Assembly (NCBI GenBank): GCA_946222005.1
Contig: CAMIHP010000004.1
Span: 1-64,000 of the forward strand
Direction of reading: 5' to 3'
DNA length: 64,000 bases
From: an uncultured Candidatus Saccharibacteria bacterium
GTDB lineage: Bacteria > Patescibacteriota > Saccharimonadia > Saccharimonadales > Saccharimonadaceae
Shown here: positions 22,709-31,682 of the stretch, in pieces
How the letters are laid out: every line of letters begins with the position of its first letter
Numbering within the stretch: position 1 is the first letter of the stretch
The notes under the pieces: generated by a model
The model's input: the letters and a program-made list of their open reading frames with translations, nothing else
The model's database searches: none
Told to the model about the DNA's origin: nothing
Made by a program: the position numbers and the translations under genes

Positions 22709-25267
22709 ATGACATACCATGCCAAGACTCCTCAGCAGACGATGGCCGACCTATCGTCTAGCGTCCGTGGCCTCGATGACACTGTTGTGGCTGAGCGGCT
22801 GGAACACTACGGCCCTAATATTATCCGCGTTGTGCACGAACCACTGTGGCGGCGGCTCATCAAGCCATTTTGCTCGGTGTTTATGCTGGTGCTGTTTGCA
22901 GCAGCGGCGATTAGTTTCTTCCACCAGGCGGTGGTGGACGGACTGATTATTTTGGCGATTATTGTGGTAAGTGCACTGATCGATTACACGCAGCAGCTCT
23001 CTACCGAGCGCATTATTCGCTCGTTGCAAAAGAAAGCTCCGCTGCAGGTGCGCGTCTGTCGGCACGAGGGGGAGCAATCGCTCGATGCCGAGCAGCTCGT
23101 GCCGGGTGATGTGATCATCGTGGAAGAGGGCGATAAGATTCCGGCTGACGCGCGGGTGCTCGAGGCGCGCTCGCTCCGGGTGGACGAATCGCAGCTGACG
23201 GGTGAGTCGCTCCCGATCGAGAAGAATAGTGCGGTTCTCCCCATGGCAACGGCACTCTATGAGCGGCGGAATTGTTTGTATCAGGGGTCATTTGTGATTG
23301 GTGGCAGTGCGCTTGCTATTGTGACGGCGACCGGAAATGCGACTGAGTATGGCAAACTAGCCGCTCTCTCGAGTCACCCACGTGAGGCGAGCCCAGTGGA
23401 GCGCACGATCAATAAGCTGGTAAGTCAAATCGTCATCGTTGTGTTGGTGGCGTCAGTGATAGCACTGGGACTGGCGCTGTGGCGTGGTATGGAGTTTACG
23501 GCGGCGCTGCAGTTTGTGATAGCGCTTGCCGTTAGTGCAGTGCCGGAGGGGCTGCCAGTGGCAATCTCGGTGATTTTGGCTATTGGCATGCAGCGGATGG
23601 CGCGGCGCAAGGCGTTGGTGCGGACGATGGCGGCAATTGAGACAATTGGTGTTGTGACGACAATCGCTACGGACAAGACGGGCACCCTCACGCGCAATAA
23701 GCTCACCGTCCAAGCCATCTGGGCACCAGGCAATCGCACCGAGCCACTGCTCCAGACACTAGCTGGCAGCACCTTACCTAATAGCCGGAGCAAGATGTAT
23801 GATCCACTCGATCGAGCCTTTGCCGCTTATTGCAACGAGCAGCGCGTCTCGCGGCCGCAGCGCCGGGCGGGTTTGACACTCTTTCCCTTTGAGCACAAGC
23901 TGGCAATGAGTGGCACACTCCAGGCAGTTGGCACTGGGCAATATCGCTTGTGCGTAAAGGGTGCACCAGAGGCGATCATTCGTCATGCGCGGCTTTCCAG
24001 CACAGATAAGCGCGCGACGCTCCAGGCTTTGCAGCAGCTCACGGGGCAGGGGTATAGGGTGATTGCCTTGGCGTATACGGCGCTTCGCACGCCGATTGAT
24101 TCGCTAGAGCAGCTGCCAGCGCGCCAGGGGTTGCAGTTTGTTGGGTTGGTTGGTGTGGCAGATAGTGTGCGGCCAGAGGCTCGGCCGTCGATTGCTCGGG
24201 CTCGCCAAGCGGGTATCACAGTGCGGATGATTACCGGCGATCATTTCGAGACGGCATATCAGATTGGGCGGCAACTTGGCCTCGTGCGGGGGCGCGATGA
24301 GGTGTATGATTGCCGGCGGCTTGACCAACTAAGCGACGGTGAGCTGGCTACTGTGGTGGCCCGGGCGCGCGTCTTCTCGCGGGTCATACCAGAGCACAAG
24401 CATCGCATCCTCACAGCACTCAATGCAACAGACATCACCGCCATGACAGGCGACGGCGTCAATGATATCCCCGCGCTGACCAATGCCAATGTTGGCATCG
24501 CGATGGGCTCGGGAGCGCAGATAGCGCGCGATGCTGGCGATATTATCCTGCTTGATAACAACTTCCGCTCCATCATTAGTGCCGTGCATGAGGGGCGGAC
24601 GATCTACGCTAATATCAAGCGTATGGTGGTGTATTTACTTGCGACGAACCTTGGTGAGGTGCTCGTGTCGATTGGCTCGCTGCTGGTGGGCCTGCCTATC
24701 CCACTCTTGCCCGTGCAGATCTTGTGGGTCAATTTGGTGACGGATACAACGATGGTCATTCCGCTTGGCGTCGAGCCAGGCTCGCCCCAGGCAATGCGGC
24801 GGTCGCCGTACCACCCCAAGGCGCCACTGCTCAGCCGCTTTATGCTGAGCCGGGTTGGGCTCATCGCAGTAGTGATGGCGGTTATCACATTGGGGCTCTA
24901 CAGCATGTATTATCACTCGCACGGCGAAGGATATGCGCGCACTATTGCCTTCTGCGCGCTGGTGGTGATGCAGTGGGCGAGCGCTCTCGCTGCCCGTAGT
25001 GATTACGAACCTGTCTGGCGGCGCGCTCGGCGGTGGAGCACAGCATTTTATGGTGGCCTGGCAGTATCGATTGCGCTCCAGCTGGTCGCGTTGTTTGGGC
25101 CGCTCGAGCAGTGGCTCCATGTAGCGCCTATCTCGTGGAGCGATGGCGTCTTCGTCTGGATTGTGGCGTTCTTCGTCCCACTGGCGATTATCGAAGGGCA
25201 CAAGTGGCTTGGCCGCACCTATTTTGGCAAAGGGCACGCTGTGGTGCGTTCGCGTCGACGGCGGTGA
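22709..25267 (+). CDS. P-type cation ATPase, Ca2+-ATPase (type II) like
   Basis: 852 residues. The cation-ATPase N-terminal domain (LAxxLxxYGPN-like LEHYGPNII), the actuator motif TGESLPIE, the M4 signature AVPEGLPVAISV, phosphorylation site DKTGTLTRN, nucleotide domain KGAPEAIIRHA, hinge MITGDHFETA and TGDGVNDIPALTNANVGIAM are all intact. M6 reads ILWVNLVTDTTMVIPLG with the conserved NxxTD. PEGL in M4 and VNLVTD in M6 are typical of SERCA/PMR1-type Ca2+ (or Mn2+) pumps. It should export divalent cations at the expense of ATP. Single gene with its own promoter. Confidence 0.92.
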   Translation: MTYHAKTPQQTMADLSSSVRGLDDTVVAERLEHYGPNIIRVVHEPLWRRLIKPFCSVFMLVLFAAAAISFFHQAVVDGLIILAIIVVSALIDYTQQLSTERIIRSLQKKAPLQVRVCRHEGEQSLDAEQLVPGDVIIVEEGDKIPADARVLEARSLRVDESQLTGESLPIEKNSAVLPMATALYERRNCLYQGSFVIGGSALAIVTATGNATEYGKLAALSSHPREASPVERTINKLVSQIVIVVLVASVIALGLALWRGMEFTAALQFVIALAVSAVPEGLPVAISVILAIGMQRMARRKALVRTMAAIETIGVVTTIATDKTGTLTRNKLTVQAIWAPGNRTEPLLQTLAGSTLPNSRSKMYDPLDRAFAAYCNEQRVSRPQRRAGLTLFPFEHKLAMSGTLQAVGTGQYRLCVKGAPEAIIRHARLSSTDKRATLQALQQLTGQGYRVIALAYTALRTPIDSLEQLPARQGLQFVGLVGVADSVRPEARPSIARARQAGITVRMITGDHFETAYQIGRQLGLVRGRDEVYDCRRLDQLSDGELATVVARARVFSRVIPEHKHRILTALNATDITAMTGDGVNDIPALTNANVGIAMGSGAQIARDAGDIILLDNNFRSIISAVHEGRTIYANIKRMVVYLLATNLGEVLVSIGSLLVGLPIPLLPVQILWVNLVTDTTMVIPLGVEPGSPQAMRRSPYHPKAPLLSRFMLSRVGLIAVVMAVITLGLYSMYYHSHGEGYARTIAFCALVVMQWASALAARSDYEPVWRRARRWSTAFYGGLAVSIALQLVALFGPLEQWLHVAPISWSDGVFVWIVAFFVPLAIIEGHKWLGRTYFGKGHAVVRSRRRR

Positions 25268-25500
25268 TGCATGTTTAATGTATATAGCCTAAACCTAAAG
25301 CTTAAATAGCAAGACTCATCAATCTTCACGCCCTACCCGGATGAAGTAGAGGAGAGACTAATGCTGAGGAGGAAGTATAGAGAGACAGTGTGAGCAGCGG
25401 GTGAAGTTTTGGGATTCATGTGCTTATAGCTTGGCATATTCTCCTAGTAGCTATAGCGGTAATAAAAAATAGCCTGCCTCTGCAGACTAAAAATGCTATA
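25268..25500. other. Intergenic region upstream of the tRNA-Gln 3' end
   Basis: About 230 bases between the ATPase stop and the tRNA. I see no gene, strong hairpin or promoter here. Confidence 0.5.
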
Positions 25501-25575
25501 TGGCTGGGGTGGAGGGATTCGAACCCCCGCATGACGGGACCAGAACCCGTTGCCTTACCACTTGGCGACACCCCA
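25501..25575 (-). tRNA. tRNA-Gln (CTG)
   Basis: On the minus strand a 75-nt cloverleaf begins TGGGGTGTCGCC and ends with an encoded CCA. The acceptor arm TGGGGTG pairs with CACCCCA. The anticodon stem ACGGG/CCCGT encloses TTCTGGT, giving anticodon CTG. The T-arm contains GGTTCGAATCC. It reads CAG codons for glutamine. A consensus-like promoter lies directly upstream. Confidence 0.95.
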
Positions 25576-25586
25576 TCGCTGTAGAT

Positions 25587-25615
25587 ACTGTAGCACAGGC
25601 AGGGGTGGTTTTCAA
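25587..25615 (-). promoter_or_regulatory. Promoter of tRNA-Gln
   Basis: On the minus strand TTGAAA (25610-25615) and TACAGT (25587-25592) are separated by exactly 17 bases, a classical -35/-10 pair. Predicted start is about 5 bases before the mature tRNA. It is the clearest -35-containing promoter in the window; most mRNA promoters here rely on an extended -10 instead. Confidence 0.7.
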
Positions 25616-25768
25616 GCTGTTTGCATCGAAACTACGCGGCTTTATCGTATTGCCCACTCACCCTCTTTCTTGTCGTTCATTCTCTCATTGCGCTAGCGGG
25701 GAGTGAATAGAGAGTGTAACCTTAGCAGGCATTATTGACCAAGATGGCAGGTGTGTAATCTAGGAGTA

Positions 25769-26266
25769 TTAAAATTCATCCTTCACTTCGTGTGCAACAT
25801 ATAGCGCCGCCAGTGCAAACAACAGCGACATGAGTGACACCAGCACGGCCAGTGGCATCATAAATATATTGAGGATGAAGCCAATCACCGCAAAGAGGCC
25901 AATCACTAGCGCACTACACACCGCAAGCACCCAACCCTGTTTGCGCCGTTCGCGCAAGGGGAGGACTGCAAGGCCAGCAATGATTCCTTGAGTAATAACG
26001 CACAGCAATGCCACGACGAGATAAACTCGCCGCGTAGTCAGCGACGAAGATGCTTGTGGCGCAACCATCATCAGCAAAGTACCCACCTTTGATGTAAAAG
26101 CCTGATACAGCTGGATAAGCAAAGATACGCCGTACCCAGCATTAACAATCGCAACCAGCAGCATCATAATCCAGAGGTTATCACGGAACCACTGCTTCAT
26201 GGCAGCGCTCATGCGGGGGAGGGGTTGGCAAAGTTTGGTGAGAGTAGTCGTCAATACATCAATCAT
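25769..26266 (-). CDS. Four-helix integral membrane protein
   Basis: 165 residues with four membrane segments (LWIMMLLVAIVNAGYGVSLL, VYLVVALLCVITQGIIAGLA, WVLAVCSALVIGLFAVIGFI and MMPLAVLVSLMSLLFALAAL) after a 27-residue soluble N-terminus. No conserved polar motif suggests transport chemistry. Family not recognised. The leaderless promoter fixes ATG 26266. Confidence 0.6.
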   Translation of the reverse strand: MIDVLTTTLTKLCQPLPRMSAAMKQWFRDNLWIMMLLVAIVNAGYGVSLLIQLYQAFTSKVGTLLMMVAPQASSSLTTRRVYLVVALLCVITQGIIAGLAVLPLRERRKQGWVLAVCSALVIGLFAVIGFILNIFMMPLAVLVSLMSLLFALAALYVAHEVKDEF

Positions 26267-26272
26267 AATGCT

Positions 26273-26281
26273 AGTATATCA
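26273..26281 (-). promoter_or_regulatory. Extended -10 of the four-helix membrane protein gene (leaderless)
   Basis: TGaTATACT on the minus strand. The predicted transcription start, 26266, is the A of the ATG. Confidence 0.65.
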
Positions 26282-26348
26282 TCTTGGGATAAGTCGTCAA
26301 TTTTGCTCCTGAGCGAGTAGAATATCTCCCCAGAATTACCGGCAAATA

Positions 26349-26357
26349 TGATAAAAT
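26349..26357 (+). promoter_or_regulatory. Extended -10 of the AdoMetDC-like gene (leaderless)
   Basis: TGaTAAAAT. The predicted transcription start, 26364, is the A of the ATG. Confidence 0.55.
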
Positions 26358-26363
26358 ATCTCC

Positions 26364-26711
26364 ATGAAAGCAGAGCGGCTGCAAACAATGACATTTAAAA
26401 TCACCGGTGGGAGCACAGTATGCCTCAACAGCCGGATTGTTGTGCAGCAAGCGCTGCGTGAGATTGCCTGGCGAGCGGGACTCTCAGCGGTACGCTCGGT
26501 GAGCCACGACTATGTACCGTATGGTATTGGTGTGGCGCTTCTTTTGCCCGAAGCGCATATTGCAGCGCGTACTTGGCCCGAGACCGGTCTGGCATACGTG
26601 ACGATGACAACCTGCCAACCAGTTGAAAATGAGACGATCTCTAGCCTCGAACGCGTTCTAGGCGCTGCCTTTGTCGCAGAGCAGGTCGAGACGGGTGTGG
26701 TGAATTTATAG
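26364..26711 (+). CDS. AdoMet decarboxylase (SpeH)-like protein without the pyruvoyl serine
   Basis: 115 residues, the size of class 1b bacterial AdoMetDC. The alignment to the family core is clear: SHDYVPYGIGVALLLPEAHI, then AARTWPETGLAYVTMTTCQP, follows FHxFxPxGVS.[28 protein letters not shown]. HTWPE and the late Cys (TTC) are kept, but the self-cleavage serine in ESH is Ala (PEAH) and the earlier GVS serine is Gly. Without that serine no pyruvoyl cofactor can form by the known mechanism, so the protein should be inactive as a decarboxylase. It may be a regulatory or structural homologue, or do new chemistry. No polyamine genes are nearby. Confidence 0.7.
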   Translation: MKAERLQTMTFKITGGSTVCLNSRIVVQQALREIAWRAGLSAVRSVSHDYVPYGIGVALLLPEAHIAARTWPETGLAYVTMTTCQPVENETISSLERVLGAAFVAEQVETGVVNL

Positions 26712-26814
26712 CCGCAGGGTAGGGCAGAGTACTCTCTCTAATGGGCTAATGTTCGTCGTCTTAGCAAATCTATTGAACAAATTACGTACATACCTTGTCA
26801 AAACACATGTCCCA

Positions 26815-26823
26815 TGCTATAAT
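26815..26823 (+). promoter_or_regulatory. Extended -10 of the coupling-type ATPase gene
   Basis: TGcTATAAT. The predicted transcription start at 26830 leaves an 8-base leader without a Shine-Dalgarno site. Confidence 0.55.
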
Positions 26824-26837
26824 CAAAGCGCGTCATT

Positions 26838-29711
26838 ATGGCATTTTTTACGACGTTTTTCACGATTATTCTGCAGTGGTATGTGTGGGTGCCAGTGGTG
26901 ATCCTCCTCGGTTATTTGACGTGGCGCAACAATCGGCAAGTTGATGTGCTGCGCGAGGTCGAGAGTGAACTGCTTATTCTTGAGATCCCCCGTGCCAATG
27001 ACAAGTCTGAGCTAGCAGCTGAGCAAATGTTTGCCAGCCTCCATGGCATCTTGCGCGATGCGCGAGAACTCAAAATTAATGATGGCTACCAAGAACATCT
27101 CAGCTTTGAGATTGCGTCAGTCGGTGGACAGATTCAGTTTTATGTCTGGACGCCGCGCGCACTACGCAATTTCGTTGAGAGTCAGATTTATTCGCAGTAT
27201 CCCACGGTGCAAATCCGCACCGCTACAGCCGACTATACGGCGCACGAGCAGCAGCATAATGTCGTCTATACAGCAGAGGTTGTGCTGGCAGAGAGTGAAT
27301 TTTTGCCGATCAAGACTTTTCAGAGCTTTGAGGTTGATCCACTGGCGGGCATTACAGGTACATTAGCCAAGTTGGAGGATACGGATGACGAGATTTGGAT
27401 TCAGATCTTAGTACGCCCTGTGGCAGATGACTGGCACAAAGCATCCGATGCGTGGGTCAAGCGCGTGCGCGGTGGCGGGCTCTTTGGCGACGCATTTCAC
27501 CCCAAGGCGCGGTGGTTTAGCCAGTTCCTCATGGCGCTGTGGCAACCACCCGAAGGCAACATGACGACAGTAACGGAGCTCTCTGATCGCGATAAAACCC
27601 GCATCGCCGAGGCCGAAAAAAAGGCTGCTAAGTTGGGTTACCAGGTTAAGATTCGCGTTGCATATCTTGGCGATAGCACCACTGATGCGCGGCTGCGCAT
27701 GCAGGCGATTATTGGCACCTTCAAGCAGTATAACAGCACTAACCTCAATGGTTTTACCATGAGTCACGATAGTTTCCGCAAGGAAGACCTCAACCGCTAT
27801 AAGTTGCGTCTCTTTGCCGACCGCGGCTTTTTGCTTAATATTGAGGAGATGGCGAGTGTCTTTCACCTGCCGCACACCAATGTTGAGACGCCCAATATCG
27901 TTTGGGCAAGTAACAAAACCGCCGAACCGCCAAATCGCCTACCCGTCCTCACTGGTCATGCATCTGACGACGAGAACATCTCGGCCTTTGGCCTGACTAA
28001 CTTTCGTGGGATCAACCATCAGTTTGGTATGCTGCGGAGCGATCGCTCGCGCCACGTCTATATCATCGGCCAGACGGGGGCAGGAAAGAGTGGTTTGCTC
28101 GAGCTCTTTGCCTTGAGTGATATTTATCATAATCAAGGCTATGCTATTATTGACCCGCACGGCGATTTTGCCATCGAGAATATGAAGTTCATCCCCGAGG
28201 CACGGCTAGATGATGTGGTGTATTTTAACCCCGCAGACGTCGAGCACCCGATTGGCTTTAACCCACTGGAGGTTACCAACCCAGCGCAGAAGTCGACGAT
28301 CTCATCAGAGGTGATTGGTGTGCTCAAGCGGATGTTTGGCGATAGCTGGGGGCCGCGGCTGGAATATATTTTGCGCTATACCATTCTGGCATTGCTCGAT
28401 CGGCCCGAGCCCACCATGCTCGACATCACCCGCATGCTGACGGATAAAAAGTTCCGCAAAGAGACGATCGGCTACTGCAACGATGTGGTGGTGCGGCAGT
28501 TCTGGAATGTGGAGTTTGCCAGCTGGTCGGAGAAGTTCCAGACAGAGGCCATCGCGCCAGTGCTCAACAAGGTGGGGGCTTTTACGGCGAATCCCATCAT
28601 CCGCAATATCATTGGTCAGACGCACTCGTCATTTAATATTCGCCAGATTATGGACGAGGGCAAGATCTTGGTGGTGAATTTGTCGAAGGGGTTGATTGGC
28701 GAGGATAATGCGGGAATTCTTGGTTCATTCTTGGTCACGAAGATCCAGCTAGCGGCGATGAGCCGTAGTGATATCCTCGATATTCACGACCGGCGGCCGT
28801 TTTATCTCTATGTCGATGAGTTCCAAAACTTCGCAACTGATAGTTTTGCCACTATCCTGAGCGAGGCACGCAAGTATGGACTCAACCTTACCGTGGCTAA
28901 TCAATACATCTCGCAGATGGAGCCAACGGTGCGTGATGCGGTCTTTGGCAACGTCGGGACGATGATTAGCTTCCGCGTCTCGCCAGACGACAGTCCGATT
29001 CTTGCCAAACAGTTTGAACCGCAGTTTGAGGAGAACGACCTCACACAGATGCATAATCGCAACTTTATCATCAACATGGTGATTAATGGTGAGAAGGCAC
29101 CAGCCTTTAGTGCTACTACGCTTAATTTGCCTGAGGCTAAGCGGAGCCATTTGTCGCGCATTATTGAGCATAGCCGCGAACTGTATAGTCAGTCGCGCCA
29201 AACAGTAGAGGACACCATCAATGAGCGGATCCACCCGGGCAGTACTGGAGTGAGTGTAACGTTGGCAGGTCAAACGGGGACTTCAGCGGCATCGTCAGCC
29301 ACCACTACGGGTGAAGGTACAGCCAAGCGCCGTCGACGTCGCCGACGCAAGCCAGCTGGTGGCGAAGCACGCGATGAGCAGGCGACTACTGGGCAATCAA
29401 GTGCTCAATCTAGTAAGCAGGTGAAGAAGCCTGTTGCTCCCAGTAAAGCTGCCAAGCCAGCCACTCCTTCTCCAGGCAAAAAACCAGCGAGCACCACGCC
29501 TAAGTCAGCTGCGCCACGCGATCCATCACTTCTCTCCATTCAGCATGCCAAGCCACGCACCACAATCCCGGCGCAGCTCTTACACCACCAGCCGCATACT
29601 ACGCAGCCTCAGTCAGGTGGCCCGGTGCCGCTAGCCAAGCAGCCTGATAGTGCAGCCTCAGCGCACACGCACGATGAGATTGATGACCCAACCTTCTTTG
29701 CCTTGCGTTAG
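26838..29711 (+). CDS. VirD4/TraD-like type IV coupling ATPase with basic disordered tail
   Basis: 957 residues. An N-terminal membrane segment (IILQWYVWVPVVILLGYLTW) precedes a cytoplasmic part. The motor domain has Walker A IIGQTGAGKSGLLELF (about residues 410-425), a downstream IIDPHGDFA, Walker B-type FYLYVDEFQNFATDSFATIL and a sensor-like LNLTVANQYISQM, as in DUF87/TraD coupling proteins that feed DNA or protein into type IV secretion or pilus systems. The last 170 residues are disordered, with a KRRRRRRRK run and many Lys/Pro/Ala/Thr. No other type IV secretion gene lies nearby; parAB follows. DNA pumping or membrane-tethered DNA handling is the likely role. Confidence 0.75.
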   Translation: MAFFTTFFTIILQWYVWVPVVILLGYLTWRNNRQVDVLREVESELLILEIPRANDKSELAAEQMFASLHGILRDARELKINDGYQEHLSFEIASVGGQIQFYVWTPRALRNFVESQIYSQYPTVQIRTATADYTAHEQQHNVVYTAEVVLAESEFLPIKTFQSFEVDPLAGITGTLAKLEDTDDEIWIQILVRPVADDWHKASDAWVKRVRGGGLFGDAFHPKARWFSQFLMALWQPPEGNMTTVTELSDRDKTRIAEAEKKAAKLGYQVKIRVAYLGDSTTDARLRMQAIIGTFKQYNSTNLNGFTMSHDSFRKEDLNRYKLRLFADRGFLLNIEEMASVFHLPHTNVETPNIVWASNKTAEPPNRLPVLTGHASDDENISAFGLTNFRGINHQFGMLRSDRSRHVYIIGQTGAGKSGLLELFALSDIYHNQGYAIIDPHGDFAIENMKFIPEARLDDVVYFNPADVEHPIGFNPLEVTNPAQKSTISSEVIGVLKRMFGDSWGPRLEYILRYTILALLDRPEPTMLDITRMLTDKKFRKETIGYCNDVVVRQFWNVEFASWSEKFQTEAIAPVLNKVGAFTANPIIRNIIGQTHSSFNIRQIMDEGKILVVNLSKGLIGEDNAGILGSFLVTKIQLAAMSRSDILDIHDRRPFYLYVDEFQNFATDSFATILSEARKYGLNLTVANQYISQMEPTVRDAVFGNVGTMISFRVSPDDSPILAKQFEPQFEENDLTQMHNRNFIINMVINGEKAPAFSATTLNLPEAKRSHLSRIIEHSRELYSQSRQTVEDTINERIHPGSTGVSVTLAGQTGTSAASSATTTGEGTAKRRRRRRRKPAGGEARDEQATTGQSSAQSSKQVKKPVAPSKAAKPATPSPGKKPASTTPKSAAPRDPSLLSIQHAKPRTTIPAQLLHHQPHTTQPQSGGPVPLAKQPDSAASAHTHDEIDDPTFFALR

Positions 29712-30005
29712 ATATGCAACGCTAATTTCTCTTAGGTCACTATTGCGTCACCTTACTCTAGAGGAGTGTGAGGGGTGTAGCGAATTTTCTTCTCAACACG
29801 AAGGTATAATATGATCAGACTTAAGAAAACCCTCGAGTGGGTAGCATGGTGAAGTAGCGCGAGGTAGGCCTTGGGTAGCCAATGTAAACACCACAGAGGT
29901 AATCACGCGAAAAAGCCTCCTTATCCTGTGCATAACTCCGCTACCTCGCCTCACTAACCAATGTGGGTTATGCTATAATGGAGAGGATAAACGGAAATAC
30001 GGGAC
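29712..30005. other. parA upstream region
   Basis: 294 bases. An extended -10 (TGcTATAAT, 29971-29979) lies just upstream of parA. Imperfect DnaA-box-like sites (TGTGCATAA near 29926, TGTGGGTTA near 29962) are present but not exact. No parS-like TGTTTCACGTGAAACA palindrome is visible. Confidence 0.4.
29971..29979 (+). promoter_or_regulatory. Extended -10 of parAB
   Basis: TGcTATAAT. The predicted transcription start at 29986 gives a 20-base leader to parA. Confidence 0.55.
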
Positions 30006-30770
30006 ATGACGGCAGTAATTTGTGTAACAAATCAAAAAGGTGGTGTTGGCAAAACGACAACGGCGATTAATGTTGCCTACTATTTGGCAAAGGCTGGCAA
30101 GAAAACCCTCGTCGTCGATTTTGACCCGCAGGGTAATGCCACGAGTGGCCTTGGCATTGATAAGCAGCTGCTTGATGCTACCATGACAGAGGTCGTCAAG
30201 AGCGAGAAAAAGCTTGCTGATATCATCCAGCCTACCGAGCACAAGAATCTCTTCATCGCACCCGCCCTACCGCAGCTGGCCAATGCCGAGGTGGAACTGG
30301 CCAAGGCGCAGCACCGTTTTAGCCGTCTCAAAGGGGCGATTGATGAACTAACTGGCTACGACTATATCATTATCGACAGCCCACCAAGCCTCAGTCTCCT
30401 CACTGTCAATGGGCTCATTGCAGCACGATATGTGCTATTGCCAGTCCAGGCGGAATTCTATGCGTTGGAAGGGCTCGGGCAGCTGCTCGAGACAATGAAG
30501 CTGGTGCGCAAAAATATGAACCCAACACTTGATCTTATTGGGGTGCTGCCCACCATGGTAGATGGTCGCACATCGCTCTCGAGCCAGGTCTTGGCTGAGA
30601 TTGCGAAGCATTTTCCAGCGAAGGTGTTTGCGGAGTCTATCCCGCGCAATGTCCGCCTGGCTGAGGCTCCGAGCCATGGTGCGCCGATTGGGGCATATGA
30701 CCGCTTTAGTCGGGGTGCACGGGCGTACAAAGCCGTGACGAAAGAAATAATCGAACGAACGGGGGTATAA
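30006..30770 (+). CDS. parA: ParA/Soj chromosome-partitioning ATPase
   Basis: 254 residues. The deviant Walker A NQKGGVGKTTTAINVA (residues 8-23), Walker A' VDFDPQGNATSGLG and Walker B YIIIDSPPSLSLL are exact for ParA/Soj. It lacks the N-terminal HTH of plasmid type Ia ParA, so it is the chromosomal type. ParA dimers on the nucleoid, driven by ATP hydrolysis and ParB, move origins apart. Its stop codon directly abuts the ParB ATG (TAAATG), so the two form one operon. Confidence 0.95.
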   Translation: MTAVICVTNQKGGVGKTTTAINVAYYLAKAGKKTLVVDFDPQGNATSGLGIDKQLLDATMTEVVKSEKKLADIIQPTEHKNLFIAPALPQLANAEVELAKAQHRFSRLKGAIDELTGYDYIIIDSPPSLSLLTVNGLIAARYVLLPVQAEFYALEGLGQLLETMKLVRKNMNPTLDLIGVLPTMVDGRTSLSSQVLAEIAKHFPAKVFAESIPRNVRLAEAPSHGAPIGAYDRFSRGARAYKAVTKEIIERTGV

Positions 30771-31682
30771 ATGGCAAAACGAGGTTTAGGGCGGGGGTTT
30801 GATTCGCTGATTCCAGCGGAGCTACTGGACGAATCGTTCGACCCAACCGCCGACCAAGATGACCGGATTAGTGACCTGCGCCAGATCAAGCTTGCAGAAA
30901 TTATGCCTGACCCTACTCAGCCGCGTCGGGTGTTTGACGAAACGCTGCTCGATGAGCTCGCTGAGTCTATCCGTGTTCATGGTGTGCTGCAGCCTATCGT
31001 TGTCACCCCTGATAACAAAGGTAAATATGTCATTGTGGCTGGTGAGCGGCGCTACCGAGCCGCTACCAAGGCGGGGCTGGAGAAGATCCCGGCACTGGTG
31101 CGCACGTTGTCTGATCAGCATAAGCTCGAGCTCTCGCTTATCGAAAATATCCAACGCCAAAACCTCAACGCCATCGAAACCGCCACGGCGTATCTCAAGC
31201 TGCGCGATCAATTCAACCTCACGCTTGAGCAAATCGGCCAGCGCGTTGGTGGTAAGTCACCCAGTGCAGTGAGTAATACACTACGCCTCTTGCGCTTGCC
31301 TGAGGTAGTGCGCCAAGCAGTAGTCGATGGCAAGCTGAGCGAGGGGCAAGTCCGGCCGCTGATTAGCTTGGATGAAGCGCAAATTGCCGATATTTTACCC
31401 AAGATTATTCAGGAAGAGTGGAGCGCGCGGCGAATCGAGCAGTACCTGGCTATTCTCAAGCGCACCGAGGCAAGTGACTCTGCTCAAAAGACCACCAAGG
31501 CCCAGCGCCCAGCGCCCCCACCACAGTATACGGCTGCCAGCCAGCGCTTTGAGCAGCAGCTGAGTGCACCAGTCCAGATCCGCGGCAACCGCCGCGGGGC
31601 AGGGCAGATCGTTATCCGCTTCACTAGCGACGATGACTTCGAGCGGATCATTGGCTTGCTTGAGCATACGCAGGACAAGTAG
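30771..31682 (+). CDS. parB: ParB/Spo0J centromere-binding protein
   Basis: 303 residues. An N-terminal MAKRGLGRGFDSLIP (the ParA-stimulating peptide), the CTPase motifs PDPTQPRR and GERRYRA, ENIQRQNLN, and the HTH LTLEQIGQRVGGKSPSAVSN for parS binding. The C-terminal dimerisation segment (GQIVIRFTSDDDFERIIGLL) follows a Pro/Gln linker. ParB clamps spread from parS in a CTP-dependent way and direct ParA. No parS palindrome is visible in this window, so the sites probably lie elsewhere near the origin. Confidence 0.94.
   Translation: MAKRGLGRGFDSLIPAELLDESFDPTADQDDRISDLRQIKLAEIMPDPTQPRRVFDETLLDELAESIRVHGVLQPIVVTPDNKGKYVIVAGERRYRAATKAGLEKIPALVRTLSDQHKLELSLIENIQRQNLNAIETATAYLKLRDQFNLTLEQIGQRVGGKSPSAVSNTLRLLRLPEVVRQAVVDGKLSEGQVRPLISLDEAQIADILPKIIQEEWSARRIEQYLAILKRTEASDSAQKTTKAQRPAPPPQYTAASQRFEQQLSAPVQIRGNRRGAGQIVIRFTSDDDFERIIGLLEHTQDK

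Noticed and set aside
29920..29980. DnaA boxes and a replication origin near parAB
   Set aside because: Only inexact matches (TGTGCATAA, TGTGGGTTA); no dnaA, dnaN or parS palindrome in the window.
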